From NCBI GenBank assembly GCA_014871385.1, contig CM026426.1, positions 23,389,437 through 23,453,436 on the forward strand: a stretch of DNA of 64,000 bases. The letters run 5' to 3'. Below, one piece after another: positions 56,741 through 64,000 of the stretch; the first letter of the stretch is position 1, and each line of letters begins with the position of its first letter. A program made the position numbers and the translations under genes. A model generated the notes under the pieces. It worked only from the letters and a program-made list of their open reading frames with translations. It ran no database searches and was not told the origin of the DNA. The stretch comes from Ceratodon purpureus (Eukaryota; Streptophyta; Bryopsida; Pseudoditrichales; Ditrichaceae).

Positions 56741-57510
56741 AGTCCGCGGACAAGGAAGTCCATGGAAAACTTCACGAAGATAGACCCAGTGCAATTCTGG
56801 AGCTAGGACTTCCACCTCTGAATTCACTTCACATAGCCCCCGAACAGGCTGGTACTCAGGTACACGATCCAGTGCTGAGGTACTTTCTGGTTCTGGATAT
56901 TAACGGCCTGCTATTAGTCCAGACGAAGCAGGGTACTAGGTGGAATACTAAACTTAGACCAGGTTTAGAGAAGTTCCTAGAGTTCTGCCTGGACAATTTC
57001 GAGGTGGTCTTCTGGAGCTGCGTTCAGGAAAAGAGGTTCGAGATTCTGTGGACAGTGTTGCAGCAGCGCTGTCCTCGTCTAGATGCCGAAGTGCGCTACA
57101 AGTTCGACCAGAGTTTCTGCGAGACTTGCGTACATAAGGCTAGTAGGGAGTTTTATTTGAAGAGACTCCAGACCCTCTTTGACCTCGATGACGGGCTGAA
57201 GGGGACGGGGGCGTCTTCAATTAACACTCTCTTGGTTGATGATTCCCCTTATAAGAATGTCGCAAACACTCCTTGGAACGCTGTGCACCCTACACCATAT
57301 ACCTTCGAGTCGAAGGAGTCGGAAAATAAGAGGAATTATCAGGTTGGAGAATTGATTCCTTGGCTTACCAGTTTGAAAGAATCTAAACTCCCCGTGCTCG
57401 AGTACTGCCAGAAACACTCCGAATTCGGTCAGCGTCGTCTGTTTCCGGGGGATGAAGCTTATAATCTCTTTTCTCCACACATTGATTGCCCTAAACGAAA
57501 GAGAACATAG
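56741..57510 (+). CDS. FCP1/SCP-like HAD phosphatase homologue, copy 1
   Basis: The exon follows a good acceptor (CTGTCACTCCAG); an upstream coding exon was not found. Product of about 255 residues: YFLVLDINGLLL (motif I), LRPGLEKFLEFCLDNFEVVF then WSCVQEKRF (motif II region), FYLKRLQTLF, and LLVDDSPYKNVANTPWNAVH (motif IV). FCP1/SCP enzymes remove phosphate from RNA polymerase II tail or other proteins, using the DxDx(T/V) nucleophile. Here the second Asp is Asn (D-I-N-G), so activity is doubtful; plant DxN homologues exist. It ends in a Lys/Arg tail (CPKRKRT) and TAG. A polyadenylation signal lies at 57599-57604. First of three tandem copies. Confidence 0.7.
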
Positions 57511-57765
57511 TAGATGTAGAAACTGTTTTAGAGAGCATGCACATGATTCAGTCGGCTGCCCGCCGATGGGATCTTCATGTATTTAGACTTTTTCAGTAAA
57601 TAAAGTTTTCCTCCTTTTAAATATATGAGAACGGAACTCAGTGTCGAGACTGTGTATTCTGTTGTGGGTGTCTTATTGTGTCTCCATTTGTACACTAGAG
57701 CAAGTATGAATTGTGAGCATGCGATTGATCACCCATGTTTTCTTGGAATTTGTCCTTCATTTTTC

Positions 57766-58865
57766 AGGAGTCACTGGAGGATGACGCTGAAATTGAAGTG
57801 CACCAGGGACCTTCCCTTCTTAGTATGCTCTTGGAGGAGTACCCAACATCTCCTGATGGTGATGCTCACAGAGAAGAGTCTCCGGGAGCGGAAGCCGAGA
57901 ATGAAAGTGATGGGGAGGACGAGTACGACTATCCAGTCGGCGGGCCGCCGACGCTGTCTGCTGCACATAGCTCTGGCCGGTGTGCGATGGCTTCCACCTC
58001 GTTCGTCGAGACCAACGTCGCGATCCCGCGCACCGGTTCCCCGCGCGATGATTCCGTCAGTGTCAGCACTGATATTATTGCGCGTAATATTGAGGTACCT
58101 CTCCAACGATACTACCTTGTTCTTGACATTAAGGGATTGCTCATCGCGGAGCACCACGGGTATATCAGTGATGATCTGAAGACAAAAATTCATATCCGGG
58201 CTAAACCAGGACTTCTTTCATTTCTAGAGTTCTGCACGGCGAATTTTGAGGTAGTCTTTTGGTCCACGGTTTCTGAAAAGAATCTCGATCGTCACTTCCA
58301 GAAGCTGTTAGCCATTCATCCTTTGCTCAGGAGCAATTACAGACGCCTTCCAGGATTCTGGTGTGATATCTCAACACGGACTAATCTGAATGGGAAACGG
58401 GAGTACTTGTTGAAGCGTCTGGATAGACTTTTTTGCGACACTAGGCTACTGGCTCAATCAGGTGCCACTGTCCAGAATACCCTACTGGTAGACGACCGGC
58501 CGTATAGGAATGTACTTAATCATCCATTTAGCGCTGTCCATCCTAATTCCTTTTTCTGGGACTCTGCAGAGTGCAAAGAACCTCAACCCACCCCCAATCC
58601 CTATTTAACTAGGGTAGTTACACCATTCCTTGCAGGACTTAAGCAGTCTGGATTGGATGTCCAGGAGTATTGTAGGAAGAAGTCTAGCGTGGGGAAGCCA
58701 CGTCTTTTTCCAGGATCTCGCGAATACCAGAAGTATAGGGAGGTTATTCCTTCTCATGCATGCGGGTTTGACGTCCCGGGTGATCCTGGATCTTGGTTTG
58801 TGAATTTACCTTGTCCTACGGAGGCCCCTGGTAGTTCCATCGTCGGCGGGCAGCCGACTGATTAG
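57766..58865 (+). CDS. FCP1/SCP-like HAD phosphatase homologue, copy 2
   Basis: The exon begins after TTCATTTTTCAG. An acidic N-terminal extension (ENESDGEDEYDY) runs into an in-frame hairpin repeat (VGGPPT at 57936). The FCP1-like domain follows: YYLVLDIKGLLIAEHHGYI, RAKPGLLSFLEFCTANFEVV, FWSTVSEKN, KREYLLKRLDRLF, NTLLVDDRPYRNVLNHPFSA. Motif I is D-I-K-G, so the general-acid Asp is replaced by Lys, and phosphatase activity is unlikely. The last codons come from another hairpin copy (IVGGQPTD then TAG, 58842-58865). It is clearly a paralogue of copy 1; the two share the C-terminal pattern EYCxKxSxxGxxRLFPG. Confidence 0.7.
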
Positions 58866-59199
58866 GGCCTATACCAGCGGCGCCACTTGTTTTAAAAATC
58901 ACATATGATACTCTACACTCTTTAGTTAAATACACTAAGACTGTTCCCTTTCTGAACTTCCCTGCACCACACATTTGTTTCCAGGTGCTGCAGTTCGGTA
59001 CTTCTTTTTGTAGATCCATGCATGAACATCTCCCTTGCTGCACATTTACCTTTGAGGTTTCTTCAATGCATCGTTTTGTCGGCGGGTCGCCGAGGACTTT
59101 GAATATAGTCCATTTCTTTCATATACTTCGTCCTGTTCCTTGATTTCCTTCACTGATTGCATTTCATATTCTTCAGGGTTCCTCGTTTTATTTCAAATG

Positions 59200-59960
59200 C
59201 CTTCACGGTCCACCTCATCATGTCAAGAAATGTATTGTCCTATGCGTCAATGGCCTTCTCTGCTATGTGGATCCCAGGACCGAGGCTTTGCCATGGGATA
59301 CGCATCGGAATGTAGTGAAGCGCCCAGGTTTGAAGAAGCTTTTCGACATGCTTTTCTTGCATTTCCATGTTGGTCTGTGGTCGAAGATGCCCTTGGGAGA
59401 ACTGAAGCCTTTACTCACACATATTCTGCCGGCCGGTGTGTAATGGAGAGGCTGTCCTTCGTGTATAGCAAAAGTGACCTTATCGACCGGGAGAATTTCC
59501 CCTGGAGTTATAAGACGTTAGGTCAAGTTTGCTCCAAGGTACAGTCTAGAACGTCTGCAAACTAGATCAGGTGCTATTTGTGGATGTTGACCCGAGGTCA
59601 TTGAGGAGGACACCAAACTGTATGTGCTACATTCCTTGCCTTTTCAGGGTCATCTAAACTTTCCGAACGATGACGGCGTATACCTAACATGCTACAGATA
59701 TCCTTCCTCTGGTTTATCCCTTGCACAAGTTCGGATCTGTACCGGAGTATATGGCGCAGGCGTGTAGGCCGGGGCAAGTGCACTGGGCAATTGAAGCTGC
59801 GAGAAAGTTTGGACGTGCACGAGTGGACTGGACTGAAGTTTGCTGGGACTGAGTTAGGCGGCTTTTTCGCCTCCAACTTGCACTTCTTCCCTCCTCCTGA
59901 CCAACAGAACACCTTCCATCGGCTGCCCGCCGACTTGGTCGACCCGTTTGTGCGGCCTTC
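59200..59960 (+). pseudogene. FCP1/SCP-like homologue, copy 3, decayed
   Basis: In one frame 59235 onward reads KKCIVLCVNGLLCYVDPRTE, then VVKRPGLKKLFDMLFLHFHV, GLWSKMPLGELKPLLTHILP, and stops. Another frame continues as CVMERLSFVYSKSDLIDREN and FPWSYKTLGQVCSK; a third gives DQVLFVDVDPRSLRRTP for motif IV, near 59575. The nucleophile Asp of motif I is Cys. Several frameshifts, or one intron plus frameshifts, separate the parts. A hairpin copy lies at 59918. Confidence 0.65.
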
Positions 59961-60395
59961 AAATATATGATTTACTCATTGACCTTACGGCTATGCTTTC
60001 AGGGAAATAGTTTTCCGAGTAGGTTATAATGTGATAGGATTTACGTCAACTTGGTACATAGTGTTGGGTGTAGACTTAATGTTGTAGGACTTCATGACTC
60101 AAAGTGCTACGAGACTAGTTAGTTTAGCGTGTTCTATTATCGGCGGGTCGCCGACTCTGTATGTACATTTCATTACTTGAATCAACATGATATTCTTTAA
60201 AGTATTCATTGTAACTCTTATTCTGCATCACATGTCGCAATCTTCGGGTTCATATATCATCACTGGCAAATTCCGCCCATGCACATCTCGATGTCCAGTT
60301 TTGCATTCTATATTCTGTGGTATTCATGTACAATGACACTGTTCATCTGTGGACTCCATCCATCGGCGGTCCGCTGAGTTCGCATTGGTCATTTT

Positions 60396-60425
60396 TGAAT
60401 TCTGGACTTTTTTTTGTCCAGAATT
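60396..60425. repeat. Hairpin at the right end of element C
   Basis: AATTCTGGAC, a T-rich loop, then GTCCAGAATT. Its right arm is part of the terminal inverted repeat, so the last 45 bp of the element can fold on themselves. Confidence 0.75.
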
Positions 60426-60440
60426 ACCTAAATATCCCTT
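60412..60440 (-). repeat. Right terminal inverted repeat of element C
   Basis: Complement of 44622-44650 with three mismatches. It ends AAATATCCCTT, followed by the TAAT duplication at 60441-60444. Confidence 0.7.
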
Positions 60441-60444
60441 TAAT
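60441..60444 (+). repeat. Target duplication of element C, right copy (TAAT)
   Basis: Matches 44618-44621. Confidence 0.65.
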
Positions 60445-60633
60445 TGCTTGCACACTTTTTCAAGTAATGTGCAAATTAATTTGCAAGCCTACATAACTGA
60501 AGAGTGCAACTTCTGTCTAAATCATTGTGATAGAAACCTTATTTATTAGCCAGAAATAAATTCTATCAAATACGGTATAAGAGCAACCCAATATTTAAAA
60601 AAGAAAAAAGGAAAAAAAAAGAAAAAAAACTTA

Positions 60634-61606
60634 GCCCACGTTAACGTAGGCTTGCAACCCTCTTGAAATGAAATTTAACTCTTTCTCTCAAATCATAAAA
60701 TAATGCGTAATCCATACATCCAAACACCATACCATATACTCCACCTAATCTACTCTCAATCACCACCTCTGCAGCAAGCATACTTGTGAATGCTGCATGA
60801 TGGATATGATGCATAATCCCAATGTCGAACCTGTCCTTTACAATAAGCTCTGTTCTACCTTAAGAATCAAACAACTCACAAGTATTGAAAACCCTCGAAA
60901 TCCAATCACGCACTCCCACAAGATTACACAAGTCTACACAACTTATCACAAGTTAAACGAGCGCTGCAGTAATCGATCAGCCAGAGACTGTACACAACAC
61001 AAAGCTTAGAACTATTCAAGGGGTATGAAAGAGCACACGAAGTAATACTAGACTGTACATAATTCTACACCCTTCTTCTTCCCCAGCTCCATTACACTTT
61101 CATATCTGATGATATGCTAACTCTAATAGATATCTGATGATTGTTCGCAATGACAATCTGAACCTAGCCGGCCTAGAATGGACTCTTATGTGCATTCACC
61201 GGCCACCTTCACTTTAGAACCGGCCTTACTAACAACCGAGCGCATAATTACAGAGATACCAATGATAATTAAAACTTACATAGACACCATATCTCCACGA
61301 CATAGACACCATATCACGCAGCCTACGTGAACGTAGGCTGCACCCAGAATGGAATTCGATGTACTCTCAGACCCCCTATTAAAACCTGCTAAGTTTCTGA
61401 TCACCAGTCGGTCACACATGTTTCACATAACAACATTCGTAAGGGAGCTCGTTTCCGAAGCCAAGCAATTGCATGTCAAATATTCCGACACTTCATGTAG
61501 AAAGTAGGTGGGACTATGGCTGACCAAAACATGCCCGCTGATACAAAAGTAAACAAGCTTTCATGTAAACAAGAATTTGACGGCAGCCTACGTCAACGTA
61601 GGCTGC
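60634..61606. repeat. CACTA palindrome cluster, copies 5 to 7
   Basis: An imperfect copy at 60634-60652 (GCCCACGT-TA-ACGTAGG), then 24-bp copies at 61318-61341 (centre GA) and 61583-61606 (centre CA). The first is followed by CTCTCAAATCATAAAAT, as after copies 1 and 2. No gene is supported between 60445 and 61740. Confidence 0.8.
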
Positions 61607-61749
61607 CTTCTCCATGACAAAAAAAAGAAAGTCCCCACCCCCCCCCTCAAATAAAAAAACACAATGCATTGTAATGTAGGCAGTAAGAGTATAGGCTATT
61701 AGCTTGACCTAGTCAATGAAATTTCCGGCCATTACCAGAGACCACAAAT

Positions 61750-62065
61750 GGTAAATAAACTGACAGTAGATCGCGTTACATCACGTCATTGTTGACATTA
61801 CATCACGTTACAGGTGACACTAATTACGTCACAAATGACATTTCATCCCGTCACCAATGACAGATGCGGTTGTCGCAAATGACATTAAATGACGTTTAAT
61901 TTGACATGACATTACGTCTATGTTGACATTAAATCACGCTACATATGACATTAGATTTGGTTGTATCACGTTAAAATGACAGATATAGAAATCATATCGC
62001 GTTAAAAAAGACGGTGCTCCTTGTTATAGATGACGCTATATTGTGTTAGAGACAACGTGTTAGCA
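61750..62065. repeat. CACTA motif array before the PF03004-like gene
   Basis: GCGTTACATCACGTCATTG, TTGACATTACATCACGTTAC, AATTACGTCACAAATGACAT and similar, spaced about 20-25 bp, mirror the array at 28830-28965. Confidence 0.65.
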
Positions 62066-62179
62066 TTCAAATCACAACACGGAAGTAAGGGACATGTACC
62101 TGATTACCGCCGGCTGGTTTGAATGGCGCACGCCTATAGGGTCACCTACTGAAGAGCACTTATGGCAGCCGGATTACCA

Positions 62180-62526
62180 TGCATCCTGTGGATCCGAACA
62201 CAGATATGGCGGCGGCTTTGTTAACTCCGTCCTACGAGCAATTGTGTGATGCGATTGTGGACGCAAACGGAGGGAGGTGGAGCTGCGATTGAAGGAGGCA
62301 GGTTTCGACCCCAACTTCGCATCGCGGTTGTGCCCCTCTCGTGCGGGTTCCTTGATGAGGTCCTCTGCTGCTCCAACAGAAGCACCAAGTTGGAGAAAAC
62401 GGCGTAGCTCATCCGTGGAGTCCGACTTCCAGCCCAGGCGGAGCTCGCGCCAACGTCTACGGGTGGCGTACCAGGAGGGAGCGGAGGAAGCGACGCCCCA
62501 AGCTAGCTTCAAGCCCCCGAACTGTA
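62180..62526 (+). CDS. Probable 5' exon(s) of the PF03004-like gene
   Basis: An ATG at 62180 gives a short frame (MHPVDPNTDMAAALLTPSYE). The better coding signal is in another frame from about 62250 (GRKRREVELRLKEAGFDPNF, then RKRRSSSVESDFQPRRSSRQ), ending at a GTAAGT donor near 62525. A frame change between the two needs an unseen intron or an indel. Basic, low-complexity character suits a DNA-binding protein. Telo-box-like AAACCCTAAACCC follows at 62531. Confidence 0.35.
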
Positions 62527-62727
62527 AGTAAACCCTAAACCCTATGCTATAATTTCTCCGCTCCTTAATTCCTCTTCGCAGCATCTCAATTTGATAGAGA
62601 AACACGTTTCATATTACAATTTTATACTGTATGTTAGGTTCCTTTCATTGGGCAGTGACTTCTGGGTGATGAGGGTACGATTCTAGGGAATAGTGTCAGG
62701 TTCAAACTTTAGAGTCTCTGCCGCCAT

Positions 62728-63333
62728 TTGTGGAAGTTAGGTGGCCGGCATTGTAAATTTAGGGTTGCAATTTGGTCTTCCTTGACAGAACCGGAAGAAG
62801 AGCCAAGAGGATTTTGCAGAGTGGAGGCAATGATCCCCAGGCCGAGCCTTACGAGAAATTACGTGTCGTGGAGGCAATTCGAGCAGCTGCATTCGGTTGA
62901 ACTCCGGGATTGGCGATGGAGGACGAGCAGGAGGAACCCAGACGGACGCCCAGGGTTGCAGCCGAGCAAGATCAGATTGCCGAGGCGGGTGGAGACAAAC
63001 TGGATGGAGCGCGAGGTGAGAAGATGCCCACCGAGATCAAGAGGAGGGTCCGCTGGCGGTGGGAGGGGATCTCCGGGGCCTGTTCGCAGGAAACCCGTAG
63101 GCGACCTGAAGAGAATTTGCTGCGTGGATACTGGACCATCGCAAGACGAGGAGGAAGACCTGACACCGCCAAGACGCTGGCGAGGTACCTCCGACGTCTC
63201 CTCTCCAGTAGGGCGCTCTTCCGGGTCCCGCACCCCTGTTGCAATGGGGAAGATACCCATGCGTAATTCACGGTCTGATTCGCAGAGTTCGCAGCAGCTG
63301 CAGTCAGGGGAGTTGCGTACGATGACGACATGA
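62728..63333 (+). CDS. Possible middle exon of the PF03004-like gene
   Basis: An open frame rich in Arg, Pro and Ser (VGDLKRICCVDTGPSQDEEE, then PPRRWRGTSDVSSPVGRSSG) precedes the conserved exon and ends in TGA at 63331-63333. Two other frames are also open here, so the true exon limits and frame are uncertain. No domain. Confidence 0.3.
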   Translation: MWKLGGRHCKFRVAIWSSLTEPEEEPRGFCRVEAMIPRPSLTRNYVSWRQFEQLHSVELRDWRWRTSRRNPDGRPGLQPSKIRLPRRVETNWMEREVRRCPPRSRGGSAGGGRGSPGPVRRKPVGDLKRICCVDTGPSQDEEEDLTPPRRWRGTSDVSSPVGRSSGSRTPVAMGKIPMRNSRSDSQSSQQLQSGELRTMTT

Positions 63334-63368
63334 GTTGTACAGTGATGAAGATATGAGGAGGAGAGGAT

Positions 63369-63860
63369 ATGGAGGGATACGAGGAGGAAGATGATGGGAA
63401 GCCGAAGGAGCCGATGCGCATCAAACTGAATCGCCATGGCATCCCTGTCGGCTCCCATGAACCCCTCCTGAATGCTTCCCTGCAGAAATTTGCACGCGCC
63501 CTAGATCCAACCGTGACACCGGGGTGGAAGGGACAGCTGAAGGAGGCAAAGGCAAAACTGATCGCACGAGTATGCTCTGAGTTCGATTTCTATGGCGAAA
63601 CCACAGAACTCAGTGAGAGATGGTTTCAATTCAAGGATGTCCAGGTGCGTGACTCGGGTGAAGTTCTTGATCACAAGCTCATCAGGCTTGGACAAGGGAA
63701 GCCTCCGGATATCGCCAAGCGCCATTGGGATAAGTTGGTGGAGATGCGGGAAGACCCAGCTGTACAAGAGAAGTCCCAGATTATGTCCAGCATCTCGCTT
63801 GGGAGGCCTTTGAAGTCTAGCACCGCGTGGAGCCAATCGATGGCTGCAGTGTCCGCGCTG
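63369..63860 (+). CDS. PF03004-like (Ptta/En/Spm) CACTA protein, partial
   Basis: 164 codons from ATG 63369 to a GTAAGT donor at 63861; the gene continues beyond the window. RIKLNRHGIPVGSHEPLLNA, SLQKFARALDPTVTPGWKGQ, ELSERWFQFKDVQV and RHWDKLVEMREDPAVQEKSQ, then STAWSQSMAAVSAL, follow the Ptta/En/Spm domain layout (N-x-x-G-x-P-x-G start, WK..., RW..FK, W..LV, final GS-S-like block). In En/Spm such proteins bind subterminal motifs and assist the TNP2-type transposase, which suits the motif array just upstream. It is divergent from TNP2. Probably at least partly intact. Confidence 0.65.
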
Positions 63861-64000
63861 GTAAGTCCTTTTATAGTACTTCATCTGTTGCGTTGTGGAC
63901 ATAAGACAAAGTGTTTGTATGTTGATATTGTTGGAGTGATGATTCTGTGTGCTTTGTGGTTTTGAGTTGGTTACTGTACATACTTTAATTCTGGATTTTG

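Larger units (their letters stand above)
45130..60378. repeat. Private 17-bp hairpin family of element C, about 31 copies
   Basis: Consensus GTCGGC-N5-GCCGAC, the spacer usually GGGCA or TGTCC. Copies start at 45130, 45263, 45363, 45463, 46512, 46627, 46834, 48910, 50072, 50429, 50782, 50860, 51800, 51873, 51947, 52021, 52095, 52170, 52226, 52267, 53771, 55234, 56084, 56673, 57551, 57936, 58842, 59079, 59918, 60139 and 60362. Some carry one or two changes, often compensated. They lie in spacers, introns (48910, 51800-52267, 53771, 55234) and coding sequence (50072, 50429, 56084, 57936, 58842), where they encode VGCPPT, VGGPPT or VGGQPT. None was seen outside element C. Confidence 0.9.
44622..60440. 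mobile_element. Element C: 15.8-kb TIR transposon with a DUF7869-like gene
   Basis: Inverted ends of 29 bp (44622-44650 and 60412-60440) match at 26 positions. Read inward they begin AAGGGGTATTTAAGTAATTA (left) and AAGGGATATTTAGGTAATTC (right) and both finish in TGGACAAAA. A TAAT duplication flanks them. All copies of the GTCGGC-N5-GCCGAC hairpin that I found in the window lie between these ends. Contents: small ELRPW gene (+), DUF7869-like gene (-), divergent ParB-like gene (+) and three FCP1-like genes (+). The DUF7869-like protein, with RNase H-type acidic motifs, is the obvious transposase candidate. The superfamily is not recognised from the ends. Confidence 0.7.
14749..64000 (-). mobile_element. 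CACTA (En/Spm) element hosting nested insertions
   Basis: The left (3') end is taken as CACTAGAGCAG at 14749, followed at once by about 950 bp of ACGT-rich subterminal motifs. The TNP2 transposase reads leftward from about 27905 to 15709. Rightward of it lie motif arrays (to 28960), a palindrome cluster split by later insertions (29015 to 43462 and 60634 to 61606), another motif array (61750-62060) and a divergent PF03004-like gene running off the window. Element B, the gypsy element and element C are inserted in this frame. The right end is not in the window, so the single-element reading is inference. The alternative is two CACTA elements lying back to back. Confidence 0.55.

Noticed and set aside
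57625-58193. Frames overlapping the start of FCP1-like copy 2
   Set aside because: They are in other frames of a well-supported coding exon.

Overview
The window reads as nuclear DNA of a streptophyte (plant-lineage) genome, most likely a charophyte green alga. The reasons are a plant-type CACTA transposase set (TNP2 with DUF4218 and DUF4216, plus a Ptta/En/Spm PF03004-like protein), a plant-type hAT transposase, a SUVR-type SET-domain relic, a very large Ty3/gypsy element and CCCTAAA telomere-like repeats. The species call is inference; Chara is the best guess. I see no certainly intact host gene. The window is almost entirely transposons and decayed genes.

Layout. 1-1140 (-): broken SUVR-like histone methyltransferase. 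1476-1896 (-): broken Lys-rich protein. 1951-2140: truncated end of an element related to element B. 2930-5920 (+): hAT transposase with two in-frame stops. 6376-9226 (-): broken coiled-coil/RING-H2 gene converging on it. 9230-11690: AT-rich, gene-free. 11740-14180: GC-rich promoter-like block and a broken RS/RE-rich gene.

From 14749 to beyond the right edge the DNA looks like one CACTA element with three younger elements nested in it. (1) Element B, 17943-25402, has GGAGAGC-rich inverted ends and a CGTA duplication. It lies exactly inside a TNP2 exon and carries two small genes and a DNA-methyltransferase-like gene. (2) A young 13.9 kb Ty3/gypsy element, 29165-43039, has 641-bp LTRs with three differences and an ACGAG duplication; a small inverted-repeat element sits in its gag. 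(3) Element C, 44622-60440, has 29-bp inverted ends and a TAAT duplication. It carries a DUF7869-like (putative DDE nuclease) gene, a divergent spliced gene with a ParB/DGQHR-like motif, three tandem FCP1-like phosphatase homologues and a small ELRPW-motif gene. TNP2 (-) and the PF03004-like gene (+, 62.2-63.9 kb) would be divergently transcribed from the middle of the host CACTA element.

Element C is the most novel item. Its own 17-bp hairpin repeat (GTCGGC-N5-GCCGAC) occurs about 31 times, in introns, UTRs, spacers and coding sequence, and I found no copy outside its ends. Element B and the CACTA host each carry a different private palindrome family. Most long reading frames are broken by single nonsense codons, nearly all explicable by one C-to-T change, which fits old, methylated, silenced transposon DNA.
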